64,000 bases of DNA, taken from JBPYCR01 sp051846935. Its GTDB lineage: Bacteria; Bacillota; Bacilli; Bacillales; Amphibacillaceae. The stretch lies in assembly GCF_051846935.1 (NCBI RefSeq), contig NZ_JBPYCS010000010.1:27658-91657 (forward strand), written 5' to 3'. Positions 42,758 to 50,659 of this stretch are shown one piece after another. Position 1 is the stretch's first letter, and the number at the start of each line of letters is the position of its first letter. The translations under genes were made by a program, and so were the position numbers. The notes below the pieces were generated by a model. That model ran no database searches. It saw only the letters and a list, made by a program, of their open reading frames with translations, and was not told the DNA's origin.

Positions 42758-42988
42758 ATGGACGAATTACAAGATGAACAAATATGTCCTTACTGCGATT
42801 ACGTTGTAGAGGACCATCAATCAAACTGGGACGAGAAAGAGGAAGATATAACCTGTTCCAACTGTGATAAATCATACACAGTAAGGGCTGTTTATCAGTT
42901 CGAAGGTTTTCAAATAGAAAAGCAATGTGAGAGTTGCGGAGAATGGACAGAAGACGGAATGTTACTTTGTGGTTGCCAAGAAGATTAA
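42758..42988 (+). CDS. Zinc-ribbon-like protein, 76 aa
   Basis: ATG 42758 after AAAGGAGATT. Three cysteine pairs: CPYC (about 9-12), CSNC (about 33-36) and CESC...CGC at the C-terminus (about 58-73). It probably binds zinc; partner and function unknown. Confidence 0.68.
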   Translation: MDELQDEQICPYCDYVVEDHQSNWDEKEEDITCSNCDKSYTVRAVYQFEGFQIEKQCESCGEWTEDGMLLCGCQED

Positions 42989-43027
42989 TACACATTTCGA
43001 CCATAAAGCGAAGGAGGGTGAAGAATA

Positions 43028-43357
43028 ATGAGTAAAGAAATGTTAAAACAAGCTGATGAATGGTTAAGGAGCATGTACGACTTGTTATCTTTAAAGACAG
43101 ACCCAGAAGATATAGAGTACACGCAAAAGCGAATAGATTTATTTAAATGGATGATCGAACAAGCTGAACGAGTGCAGGAGTTGGGAAACAACTTAGACCA
43201 CGGTGCAAAAGTTGCAGTAGAAACTGCTAGAAGATTACACAAAGAACAGGAACAAAACAAACGCTATTGGGGAGCTATTGAAAGCATGAGGCTGCATGCA
43301 CATTACCCGAAACAAATAAAACAAATTTATGAAGCATTGGAGAGTGAATCAGATTGA
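43028..43357 (+). CDS. Hypothetical coiled-coil phage protein, 109 aa
   Basis: ATG 43028 after GGAGGGTGAAG. Highly helical and charged (DPEDIEYTQKRIDLFKWMIEQ). Family not recognised. The next small gene starts inside its stop codon. Confidence 0.65.
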   Translation: MSKEMLKQADEWLRSMYDLLSLKTDPEDIEYTQKRIDLFKWMIEQAERVQELGNNLDHGAKVAVETARRLHKEQEQNKRYWGAIESMRLHAHYPKQIKQIYEALESESD

Positions 43358-43499
43358 AAGAAGTCGACAGGCGAAAAACAATGACAAGATTACTAGAAGC
43401 TTGAAGGATGAAGTAGAAACGTTGTCAGCAGCATACGCGGACGCACAAAAGGAAATCAGCATTTTAAAAAGGAGACTGGAAAATGAAAAAATGTATTGA
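43354..43499 (+). pseudogene. Small coiled-coil gene with an apparent single-base slip in an A-run
   Basis: TTG 43354 follows GGAGAG (43339-43344) and encodes MKEVDRRK, then stops after 16 codons. The -1 frame from the A-run at 43374-43378 gives NNDKITRSLKDEVETL and continues as a regular coiled coil to TGA 43499. One more A would join the two into a 48-residue protein. Either a real deletion, a sequencing or assembly slip, or ribosomal slippage. A start at in-frame GTG 43344 is poorly spaced from the RBS. Confidence 0.5.
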
Positions 43500-43620
43500 G
43501 TGTAATGCGATTGTCGAATGGAATGAGCGCAGCAGTTTGTGTGAAGAATGTTTTGATAATCAACTAAGAGAAAGCGCTCTTGAAGTAAAAGTAGAATCAC
43601 CACATGCGAGCTGGTTCTAA
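43483..43620 (+). CDS. Small zinc-finger-like protein, 45 aa
   Basis: ATG 43483 after AAAGGAGACTGG. Cysteine pairs CIEC (4-7) and CEEC (20-23) suggest one zinc site. It overlaps the end of the previous reading frame by 17 bases, and its stop overlaps the next start. Confidence 0.6.
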   Translation: MKKCIECNAIVEWNERSSLCEECFDNQLRESALEVKVESPHASWF

Positions 43621-43799
43621 TGGGAATAAAAAAAATCATGTATGAAACGGATGATTACAAAATCCGAATACAAAAAGTTAAGGCTGGATGGTCGCTGCAG
43701 GTTGTAGGAAAAAGCGGAAATGTGGAAAGGAAAGTATTTAAATACTTTGAAACAGCGAAGCATTATACAGAAAACAAATACTTAAAGGATGTGGCGTAA
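43620..43799 (+). CDS. Hypothetical phage protein, 59 aa
   Basis: ATG 43620 uses the last base of the previous stop; the stop similarly overlaps the dUTPase start. Basic, with many aromatic residues (FKYFETAKHYTENKYLKD). Not recognised. Confidence 0.6.
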   Translation: MGIKKIMYETDDYKIRIQKVKAGWSLQVVGKSGNVERKVFKYFETAKHYTENKYLKDVA

Positions 43800-44458
43800 T
43801 GAATCTATCAAAATTATTTGAAATGCAAACAGAACTGGATGCTCGAATTTTACTAGAAAAACAGCTTGTAGGACAAGACTTGCTAGATAAAAAGATTTTA
43901 GCTTTGCAAGTGGAATTGGGGGAGTTGGCTAATGAGTGGCGGGGGTTTAAGTTTTGGAAGGTTAATAAGGAACCAAATGAATGGATTCCAAACGAAAATG
44001 ATGTATGCAAAGAGTGTAATGGACAACCAATATTTTACGATGATGTAAACAAGCCTACCAAAATAATCGGTCAGTGCGAAAATTGCGATGGTTGCGGTGT
44101 TCATTTTTATAATCCTTTATTAGAAGAATACGTAGACTGCCTGCATTTTATACTAAGTATTGGTTTGGAATTAGGAATTAAATCAGATGATGTATGTGTT
44201 GAAGGTGATTTGACAGGGGCTACAACAACAGAGGCATTTAACGAATTGTTCTCTTATGTATCAACGCTAAACACGTATTTAGATGTTAATTTACCAGCAT
44301 CAATAACAAATGCAGATATAAATGAAGCTTATAAAGATATATTTGAGTGTTTTGTTGGTTTAGGTGAATCAGATTTAGGCTTCACTTGGGAACAAATCGA
44401 ACAGGCTTACATGGATAAAAACAAAGTTAATCACGCACGCCAAAATGAGGGATATTAA
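43799..44458 (+). CDS. Dimeric dUTPase (all-alpha) with a zinc-finger-like insert
   Basis: A 219 aa protein of the dimeric dUTPase/MazG-like family. It has metal-binding helices ALQVELGELANEWRGFKFW (about 35-53) and LLEEYVDCLHFILSIGLELG (about 107-126). Between them lies an insert with CKEC (about 70-73) and CENCDGCG (about 93-100) resembling a zinc ribbon. The enzyme removes dUTP to protect phage DNA. ATG 43799 overlaps the preceding stop, and the stop overlaps the recU start. Confidence 0.82.
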   Translation: MNLSKLFEMQTELDARILLEKQLVGQDLLDKKILALQVELGELANEWRGFKFWKVNKEPNEWIPNENDVCKECNGQPIFYDDVNKPTKIIGQCENCDGCGVHFYNPLLEEYVDCLHFILSIGLELGIKSDDVCVEGDLTGATTTEAFNELFSYVSTLNTYLDVNLPASITNADINEAYKDIFECFVGLGESDLGFTWEQIEQAYMDKNKVNHARQNEGY

Positions 44459-44982
44459 TGTCAACCTATTACGGAAAACGTGGACAAGCTTTTGAAAACC
44501 TACTAGATTACACGAATCAGATTTACAAGCAAAAAGGAATAGCGTTGATCAATAAACGGCCAACGCCCATGAAGATCATCGGAAAAACGAAAGGACATCA
44601 ACATATATGCGTGTTTGATAAGAAATCGACCGTAGATTACGATGGCGTTTACCGAGGAAAAGCAATCGTCTTTGAAGCAAAATCCGTTAAAGAAAAACGG
44701 TTCCCGTTAAACAACATTACAGATGACCAAGTTAAATATTTGAATCAAGCAGAAAAGCAAGGGGCTATATCATTCCTAATAATCGATTTAAGGGTGATTA
44801 GAGAGGTTTTAATTGTTCCGAATGGTATGCTTCAAAAATATGTGAAAGACTCAAAATCGGGCGGTAGGAAGTCCATTCCGTTAGGGGATTTGGAAGTGTA
44901 CGGATACAGGGTTCAATCGGGCAGTGGGGTTCCGTTAGATTACTTGAGCGTGGTTGATAGATTGATAGGGGTTGCAGCATAA
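44458..44982 (+). CDS. recU: RecU-type Holliday junction resolvase
   Basis: A 174 aa RecU-family nuclease: GKRGQAFENLLDYTN near the N-terminus and the PD-(D/E)XK core VDYDGVYRGKAIVFEAKS (about 59-76). It resolves branched DNA during phage recombination and before packaging. ATG 44458 overlaps the dUTPase stop. Confidence 0.9.
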   Translation: MSTYYGKRGQAFENLLDYTNQIYKQKGIALINKRPTPMKIIGKTKGHQHICVFDKKSTVDYDGVYRGKAIVFEAKSVKEKRFPLNNITDDQVKYLNQAEKQGAISFLIIDLRVIREVLIVPNGMLQKYVKDSKSGGRKSIPLGDLEVYGYRVQSGSGVPLDYLSVVDRLIGVAA

Positions 44983-45016
44983 GACAAATGATGCGACAGA
45001 AGGAGAAGTGTAAAAA

Positions 45017-45247
45017 ATGAAAAGCACAAAATATAATTGGTTGCTAAACTTTCCAGGAAACTGGAAAACGAAAGAAGGTTACACATTAAGCACAATTAAT
45101 AGACCTGCGAAACGTGGTTTCGGATGGTATAGATTTAAGCATCATGAATTTGAAGTACAAGGGTCATTTCAAGCGCAATTGAAAGCGGAAGAATTAATAA
45201 AGAGTGACTTAGAAACGTTTAAAAGAGCATTAAACAATATGGCATAG
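45017..45247 (+). CDS. Hypothetical phage protein, 76 aa
   Basis: ATG 45017 after AGAAGGAGAAG. Basic and aromatic (MKSTKYNWLLNFPGNWKTKEG). Not recognised. Confidence 0.65.
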   Translation: MKSTKYNWLLNFPGNWKTKEGYTLSTINRPAKRGFGWYRFKHHEFEVQGSFQAQLKAEELIKSDLETFKRALNNMA

Positions 45248-45276
45248 TTCGACCACAAAACAAAAGGAGAATCAAA

Positions 45277-45384
45277 ATGACAACAATCATAACAGCAAGT
45301 TTAATAGTATTTGGAGCACTGTATGTAGGGGCGTTAGTTGCGTATAGGAAAGCTTATTTAAGCAGGAAGGGGGAGTTGGAATAA
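45277..45384 (+). CDS. 35-residue single-span membrane protein
   Basis: ATG 45277 after AAAAGGAGAA. One hydrophobic segment (about 4-22) and a basic C-terminus (YRKAYLSRKGELE). Its stop overlaps the next start. Function unknown. Confidence 0.55.
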   Translation: MTTIITASLIVFGALYVGALVAYRKAYLSRKGELE

Positions 45385-45527
45385 TGAACAGCTGTAACAG
45401 ATGCGGTAGGAAATTGAAAACAGAAAAATCTATTGAAACAGGATTTGGGCCAGTTTGTTATAAAAAGCACTTGAAAGAGCAGGAAGAATTCGAGAAAAAC
45501 CATTTGACGATTGATGAGATTGCTTAA
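45384..45527 (+). CDS. Small Cys-containing protein, 47 aa
   Basis: ATG 45384 with GGAAGGGGGAG upstream. CNRC at 4-7 and a single Cys in GPVCYKKHL resemble the short zinc-binding proteins common in Firmicutes phages (SxxTGFGPVCYKK pattern). Function unknown. Confidence 0.6.
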   Translation: MNSCNRCGRKLKTEKSIETGFGPVCYKKHLKEQEEFEKNHLTIDEIA

Positions 45528-45540
45528 AGGAGAGAGGTAA

Positions 45541-45735
45541 ATGAAATTCAAAGGTAAGAAAGTTTACGTAATTTGGGAAACGATTAAAAAAACTATCATG
45601 CTTGAAGAGGTTACTAGAACAAGACTAGTAGAAATACATTCAGATATTGACAAGGCATGGGATAAGCACATTGAATTAAACAAGAAATCAAGGGATTTTG
45701 TTTCATATTCAATCGAGGTACAGGAAGTAAAATAA
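45541..45735 (+). CDS. Hypothetical phage protein, 64 aa
   Basis: ATG 45541 after AAAGGAGAGAGG. Basic protein without recognised domain. It is the last gene before the xtrA control hairpin. Confidence 0.62.
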   Translation: MKFKGKKVYVIWETIKKTIMLEEVTRTRLVEIHSDIDKAWDKHIELNKKSRDFVSYSIEVQEVK

Positions 45736-45740
45736 AAAAG

Positions 45741-45799
45741 CCAGGATCTCTCCCGACTCTCACAAGTTAGATTCATTATACCACAAGGAGGGGTCCTGG
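45741..45799 (+). promoter_or_regulatory. Hairpin that hides the xtrA ribosome binding site
   Basis: CCAGGATCTCTCC (45741-45753) can pair over all 13 positions (two G-U) with GGAGGGGTCCTGG (45787-45799), leaving a 33-base loop. The right arm contains the Shine-Dalgarno GGAGGGG and the first base of the GTG start. Closed, it would block translation of the XtrA-like gene. Confidence 0.7.
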
Positions 45800-45966
45800 T
45801 GAATGATAACAAAGCTACAATAAGTTTAAAAGAAAATGCAGTATATAAGGTTGTTGATGGAAAGATCGAAAAAATAGATGTACCTGGTGAGGGATTCGGA
45901 AAACAAGTGATAACTTGGCAGGGTGGAAAGCCGACGCATTATGAGGTTTCGTATACTAAAAAATGA
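45799..45966 (+). CDS. xtrA: XtrA-like phage protein
   Basis: A 55 aa protein (SLKENAVYKVVDGKIEKIDVP, then GFGKQVITWQGGKPTHYEV) with the layout of PBSX XtrA: a short protein encoded just before the late regulator Xpf. The start is GTG 45799 with GGAGGGG 5 bases upstream, inside a stem. The function of XtrA is unknown; name rests on weak similarity plus position. Confidence 0.6.
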   Translation: MNDNKATISLKENAVYKVVDGKIEKIDVPGEGFGKQVITWQGGKPTHYEVSYTKK

Positions 45967-45975
45967 GGTGAACGC

Positions 45976-46266
45976 ATGCAACTGACCTTATTCGATGATA
46001 TTGATGTCAAACAAGAAGGAATGGAGCATGTTGTGAGGAGGATTATATACTCGGACTCTATCAGGGACGATATCAAGCGAGCAATTAAAAACAACGACAT
46101 GTCGACTCTGACAAAGCTGTTTGACATGTCCATAAAGACGTTCGGATTCAGCGGCCCGAATTGTTGGAGTTGGAATTTGGGTAAATTGCATACACCAGAC
46201 TGTGAACACACATTCGATGTCACGGCGAGGGAACTAGCGAGCACAGCATTAAGAATATATAAATAA
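45976..46266 (+). CDS. Hypothetical phage protein, 96 aa
   Basis: ATG 45976 after AAATGAGGTGAAC. Soluble; the C-terminal half (FGFSGPNCWSWNLGKLHTPD) contains two Cys and two His. Not recognised. A terminator follows. Confidence 0.65.
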   Translation: MQLTLFDDIDVKQEGMEHVVRRIIYSDSIRDDIKRAIKNNDMSTLTKLFDMSIKTFGFSGPNCWSWNLGKLHTPDCEHTFDVTARELASTALRIYK

Positions 46267-46284
46267 GTCTATCGGAAAAACCGG

Positions 46285-46334
46285 GGACACTGAATGACGC
46301 AATAAAGCGTTGTTTGGTGTCCTTTTTATATTTT
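46285..46334 (+). terminator. Terminator at the end of the early region
   Basis: GGACAC (46285-46290) pairs with GTGTCC (46317-46322), with inner ACGC/GCGT, then TTTTTATATTTT. It separates early genes from the late regulator. Confidence 0.75.
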
Positions 46335-46349
46335 GGGAGGGGTTAGATC

Positions 46350-46520
46350 ATGAAGGAGTTTATCAAGTATTTTGCACTATCAATTATCGCATTTGCATTT
46401 ATGTTTACGGTTGTATATTCGTTAGCTGATTGGTTGCAGTTAAAAATAACGTTTGTTGCATCGATGGCAGCTTTAATTATTTCTACAACGGCACTTGTAA
46501 AAATCACGTTGGATAAATAG
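46350..46520 (+). CDS. Two-span membrane protein, 56 aa
   Basis: ATG 46350 after GGGAGGGG. Two hydrophobic segments (about 5-25 and 32-50). Position directly before the late regulator. Function unknown; too far from the late end to be an obvious holin. Confidence 0.62.
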   Translation: MKEFIKYFALSIIAFAFMFTVVYSLADWLQLKITFVASMAALIISTTALVKITLDK

Positions 46521-46531
46521 GGGGCAAAGAT

Positions 46532-47023
46532 ATGTGGGCTGATAAACTAATAGGCGAATATGAGCAAGGACGTAGGGATTTAAGGCATATGTTATCAGAG
46601 CTTGGCGATTCGATAGAGGATAAGCAGGATAAAAAACAGATTAACAGTATGACTCGTGATATGTCATATTCGATAGATTGGCTCAAAATCGGAAAAGAGC
46701 CGGGGTCATTAAGGGGTCTTGACAGACGTTCGATTTACCAAAGGCGAGTGTTAATGGATATGGATTTATTCCCATCTTTAGAGATCGAGCCAAAACAACA
46801 TGTTTCTGAGGAGCAAAAACAAGCAATTATTGATATTTTAGTCGTTTTATCTGTTCGCGAAAGACAGTGTTTTATTCTCCATAATGCTTATGAAATGAGT
46901 ATGGCTCATATTGGTGAAGAATTAAATATTAGTAAAAGTTCTGTTCAAACGTTCATTAATCGCGCGAATGAAAAAATTAACAAAAAAATCTTGTCATACG
47001 ATTGTCATACAGTTGCCAACTAA
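46532..47023 (+). CDS. Sigma-like late gene regulator (Xpf/ArpU type)
   Basis: A 163 aa protein with a C-terminal sigma-70 region 4-like HTH (about 105-155: LSVRERQCFILHNAYEMSMA, then HIGEELNISKSSVQTFINRA). PBSX Xpf and ArpU proteins of this form switch on late genes. It lies directly before the terminase genes, as expected. RBS GGGGGCAAAG. Confidence 0.85.
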   Translation: MWADKLIGEYEQGRRDLRHMLSELGDSIEDKQDKKQINSMTRDMSYSIDWLKIGKEPGSLRGLDRRSIYQRRVLMDMDLFPSLEIEPKQHVSEEQKQAIIDILVVLSVRERQCFILHNAYEMSMAHIGEELNISKSSVQTFINRANEKINKKILSYDCHTVAN

Positions 47024-47076
47024 TTAGTGAAGGGGTCTTTAATAAGAGCATTACTGGAAGCGACAGTCAAAGATTA

Positions 47077-47108
47077 AGACCGTGAGGTCTACTGGATATA
47101 CAGTATTA
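47077..47108. promoter_or_regulatory. Small dyads in the gap before terS (possible late promoter)
   Basis: AGACC-GTGA-GGTCT (47077-47090) and TACTG-GATATA-CAGTA (47090-47105) lie in the 114-base gap between the late regulator and terS, where a late promoter is expected. No sigma-A -35/-10 pair is clear. Confidence 0.35.
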
Positions 47109-47137
47109 AACTTATATAGTGGGATGGTGGTGGATAT

Positions 47138-47989
47138 GTGACAATGCCAAACTGGTCTGAAATACAAAAAGAATGGGAAAGCACTAAGATCACCTTGAAG
47201 GACTTGGCCGATAAACATGGCGTCAAATTAGGTACATTGAAAAGCAGGAAAAGCAGGGAAAAATGGTCAAGGGATGCAACTGTGAAAAAGGATGCAACCA
47301 AAACGAAAAGGATGCAACCGAAAAAAGAGGAAAAAGAGCCTGTTATCCAGTCGGGAAATCTGACAGATAAACAAAGGCTTTTTTGTATTTACTACATTAA
47401 ATACTTCAATGCGACTAAGGCATATCAGAAGGCTTATGAGTGCGCTTATACAACGGCGATGGTTGAAGGACATAGACATCTAAGAAAACCTAATATAAGT
47501 GCGGAGATTGACAGATTGAAGAAAGAGCGACTGGGTGACAAGTTGGTTAGTGTTGATGACATATTGCAAAAATACATTGATATTGCTTTTGCTGATATTA
47601 CAGACTTTGTGGACTTCGGACAAGATGAAAGACCTGAACTCGATCAAAACCTAGAACCGATGATTGATGATGATGGAAATGAAGTCACCTACTCGATTAG
47701 TTACGTGAATTTAAAAAACAGTGACGAAGTAGATGGAACTATCATTACAGAAGTAAAAAAAGGAAAAGATGGCGTATCAGTTAAGTTAGCCGACAAGATG
47801 AAGGCTCTTGAAATGCTGTCTAAATACTTTGATCTCCTTTCTGACAATGACAAGAAACGTTTGCAAGAGGAAAAATTAAAAGCCGAGATCGCTAAGACAA
47901 AAGGTGAAGATGGCACCGAATACGAAGATGACGGATTTATGGATGCAATAAAGTCATCAACAGACATATGGGATGATGACGATGAGTAA
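47138..47989 (+). CDS. terS: Terminase small subunit
   Basis: A 283 aa protein: N-terminal HTH (TLKDLADKHGVKLGTLKSRK), a basic linker rich in Lys/Thr (about 45-70), the terminase_2 core (LTDKQRLFCIYYIKYFNATKAY, about 78-99 onward), and an acidic C-terminus. It recognises the pac or cos site and hands DNA to TerL. GTG 47138 or ATG 47144 may start it. It overlaps terL. Confidence 0.9.
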   Translation: MTMPNWSEIQKEWESTKITLKDLADKHGVKLGTLKSRKSREKWSRDATVKKDATKTKRMQPKKEEKEPVIQSGNLTDKQRLFCIYYIKYFNATKAYQKAYECAYTTAMVEGHRHLRKPNISAEIDRLKKERLGDKLVSVDDILQKYIDIAFADITDFVDFGQDERPELDQNLEPMIDDDGNEVTYSISYVNLKNSDEVDGTIITEVKKGKDGVSVKLADKMKALEMLSKYFDLLSDNDKKRLQEEKLKAEIAKTKGEDGTEYEDDGFMDAIKSSTDIWDDDDE

Positions 47990-49244
47990 AAAGAAACCAG
48001 CACTATTCAAATTCAAACCATTTTCTGAAAAACAGTTGAAAGTATTAAATTGGTGGACTGACAGATCGCCACACAAAGATAAAGACGGCATCATATGTGA
48101 TGGTTCGGTGCGTGCTGGCAAAACTGTCGTCATGTCATTGTCTTATGTTATGTGGGCAATGGAGACGTTTGACGACGAGAATTTAGGTATGGCCGGAAAG
48201 ACAATTGGCTCATTCCGCAGAAACGTCATAAGGCCATTGAAACGCATGTTGCGGTCTCGTGGTTATAATGTTAAGGATCATCGAGCAGATAACATGCTGT
48301 CAATCACACGAAACGGTGTAACAAATTACTTTTATGTTTTCGGTGGTAAAGACGAAGGCTCGCAAGATTTAATACAAGGGATAACACTTGCTGGAATGTT
48401 TTTCGATGAAGTGGCGCTTATGCCTGAATCATTTGTTAACCAAGCAACGGCGCGTTGTTCGGTGGAAGGTTCGAAACTGTGGTTCAACTGCAACCCAGAA
48501 GGGCCTTATCATTGGTTCAAAACTGAGTACTTAGATCAACTGGAAGAAAAGAACATGCTGCACCTTCACTTTACGATGGACGATAATTTATCACTATCGG
48601 AAAAGATCAAAGAACGTTATAAACGGTTGTATAGTGGCGTTTTCTTTCAACGTTATATATTGGGTCTATGGGTGTTAGCAGAGGGCATCATATATGACAT
48701 GTTCAATGAAAATAAGCATGTTGTTAAGACGATTGATAGACCTTACACGAAATACTATGTATCTATTGACTACGGAACACAGAACCCTACAACGTTTGGC
48801 TTGTGGGGTTTGTTTAATGGTGTTTGGTACAAGGTCAAAGAGTATCATCATAGTGGCCGTGACGGAAAGCAGAAAACGGACAGGGAATACAGCATAGACT
48901 TAAAGGAATTTGTCGGTGATCTGAAAGTAACGGCAATAATAGTGGATCCATCTGCCGCATCTTTCAAAGCGCAGCTCAAAAAAGATGGATTTGTAGTTAG
49001 AGACGCCAAGAATGATGTTGTTAATGGTATTCGTAATGTAGCGACAGCGCTAAACGAAAAGAAAATAAAATACAACGATTGCTGTACGCATACCAAAAGA
49101 GAATTTTCCTCCTACGTTTGGGATGAAAAGGCAGCAGATCGCGGGGAAGATAAGCCGATTAAAGAAAACGATCACCACATGGACGGTGACCGTTATTTCG
49201 TAAATACAGTGTTATTCAGAAAGGGTATCACATTCATTAATTAA
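47982..49244 (+). CDS. terL: Terminase large subunit, PBSX family
   Basis: A 420 aa ATPase-nuclease motor. Walker A is GSVRAGKT (41-48), Walker B is GMFFDEV with Asp142-Glu143, and the C-terminal RNase H-like nuclease carries acidic residues in SIDYGTQNP, IIVDPSAASF and HHMDGDRYF. ATG 47982 is chosen; in-frame ATGs at 47973 and 47976 lie further inside terS. Confidence 0.93.
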   Translation: MSKKKPALFKFKPFSEKQLKVLNWWTDRSPHKDKDGIICDGSVRAGKTVVMSLSYVMWAMETFDDENLGMAGKTIGSFRRNVIRPLKRMLRSRGYNVKDHRADNMLSITRNGVTNYFYVFGGKDEGSQDLIQGITLAGMFFDEVALMPESFVNQATARCSVEGSKLWFNCNPEGPYHWFKTEYLDQLEEKNMLHLHFTMDDNLSLSEKIKERYKRLYSGVFFQRYILGLWVLAEGIIYDMFNENKHVVKTIDRPYTKYYVSIDYGTQNPTTFGLWGLFNGVWYKVKEYHHSGRDGKQKTDREYSIDLKEFVGDLKVTAIIVDPSAASFKAQLKKDGFVVRDAKNDVVNGIRNVATALNEKKIKYNDCCTHTKREFSSYVWDEKAADRGEDKPIKENDHHMDGDRYFVNTVLFRKGITFIN

Positions 49245-49249
49245 GGCAG

Positions 49250-50659
49250 GTGATCAAAATAATTACACCATTCGTAAACCAAGAAACAGACAGACTTAAC
49301 CAATTCATTGCAGAAAATAAAATGAGTAAAACAGAAATTATAAAAGAATACATCGAAAAACATAATCCATCCATTTACCAAGAAGGTGTGGATTATTATT
49401 TTAAGAAAAACGACATCATGAATCGTAAAATCTATAAATATACCAACGATGGCCAAAAAGTAATTGATCACGAAGCAACGAACAACAAAATGGCTAGTGG
49501 CTGGCATAAATTATTAGTCGATCAAAAAACAGCTTATTTAGTCGGAGAGCCGATCACTTTTAACTCAAAAAACGATGATGATAGCGTAGTGGAGTCGATC
49601 AACGAAATGCTAGGAGATCAATTCAACGATATCATGCCGGAGCTGACTAAATGTGCTTCTAATAAAGGCAGGGAATGGTTGCATCCGTTCATTGATGAAA
49701 ACGGCGAGTTTGATTACATGATCGTCCATGCACAGGAAGGTATTCCAATTTATGACAATACCAAGCGCAAGGATTTGATCGGATTTATACGAGTTTATTC
49801 ATTAGACGATGGTACAGAAAAAGTAGAGTTATGGGATGACCAATTTGTAACGTATTATGAATATCATAATGGCCAGTTGGTGCGAGATGTGAATTATGAA
49901 GAAAACCCTGCATCACATTTCAAATATGCAGATCAAGGCTATGGGTGGGGTTATACACCTTTCATCGAATTTATGAACAACGAGGAAAGAGTAAGTGATT
50001 TACTGTTTATTAAAGACTATATTGACGTTTATGACCTACTAGTAGCCGATGGTGCGAATACGCTAGAGGATATTCAGCAATTGTTATATGTGCTTAAAGG
50101 ATACGATGGTACGGATATGGAAGAAGCTATTACCAATCTAAAACGTTTCAAAGGCGTTGCAGTTGATGGGGAAAATGGAGGATTGGATATTGTTCAAGGA
50201 GAAATGCCCATAAACAGCTTAGACAGCTTCCTAGATCGAGTAGGGACTAATATATATAACTTTGGTCTCGGGCTTGACCTAGATACCGACAAATTCGGGA
50301 ACAGTCCTAGCGGTGTGGCATTGAAGTTTCTCTACTCGAATTTAGATATGAAAGCAAGTATTACAGAAAGAAAGTTTACCCGTGCAATTCAAATTTTCCT
50401 ATGGTTCGTGTGCGAATATCTATCAATCTCGCAAAATAAAGACATCGATCACAAGGATATTACGATCACATTTAACAAGTCGATGATTACAAACGAATAT
50501 GAAAAGGTTCAGATGGCGCAACAGTCTATGGGTATTGTGAGTCAAGAAACTATACTTGAAAATCATCCATTTGTGCGTGATGTTGAAGTGGAAAAGCAGA
50601 GGTTAGAAAAAGAAGAAATAGTGGACTTGGGCAAAAATCCAATAGATGACGATGAATAA
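49250..50659 (+). CDS. Phage portal protein, SPP1 gp6 type
   Basis: A 469 aa portal protein (TDRLNQFIAENKMSKTEIIK, NNKMASGWHKLLVDQKTAYLVG, and SGVALKFLYSNLDMKASITE). Twelve copies form the DNA gate in the capsid vertex. The start is taken as GTG 49250 though its RBS (AAGGCAGG) is very close. It overlaps the next gene by 14 bases. Confidence 0.92.
   Translation: MIKIITPFVNQETDRLNQFIAENKMSKTEIIKEYIEKHNPSIYQEGVDYYFKKNDIMNRKIYKYTNDGQKVIDHEATNNKMASGWHKLLVDQKTAYLVGEPITFNSKNDDDSVVESINEMLGDQFNDIMPELTKCASNKGREWLHPFIDENGEFDYMIVHAQEGIPIYDNTKRKDLIGFIRVYSLDDGTEKVELWDDQFVTYYEYHNGQLVRDVNYEENPASHFKYADQGYGWGYTPFIEFMNNEERVSDLLFIKDYIDVYDLLVADGANTLEDIQQLLYVLKGYDGTDMEEAITNLKRFKGVAVDGENGGLDIVQGEMPINSLDSFLDRVGTNIYNFGLGLDLDTDKFGNSPSGVALKFLYSNLDMKASITERKFTRAIQIFLWFVCEYLSISQNKDIDHKDITITFNKSMITNEYEKVQMAQQSMGIVSQETILENHPFVRDVEVEKQRLEKEEIVDLGKNPIDDDE

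Noticed and set aside
43344..43499. Alternative GTG start for a continuous small ORF instead of a frameshift
   Set aside because: GGAGAG overlaps or touches GTG 43344, leaving no spacing, while TTG 43354 in the other frame is well placed; kept as a frameshifted gene with moderate confidence.
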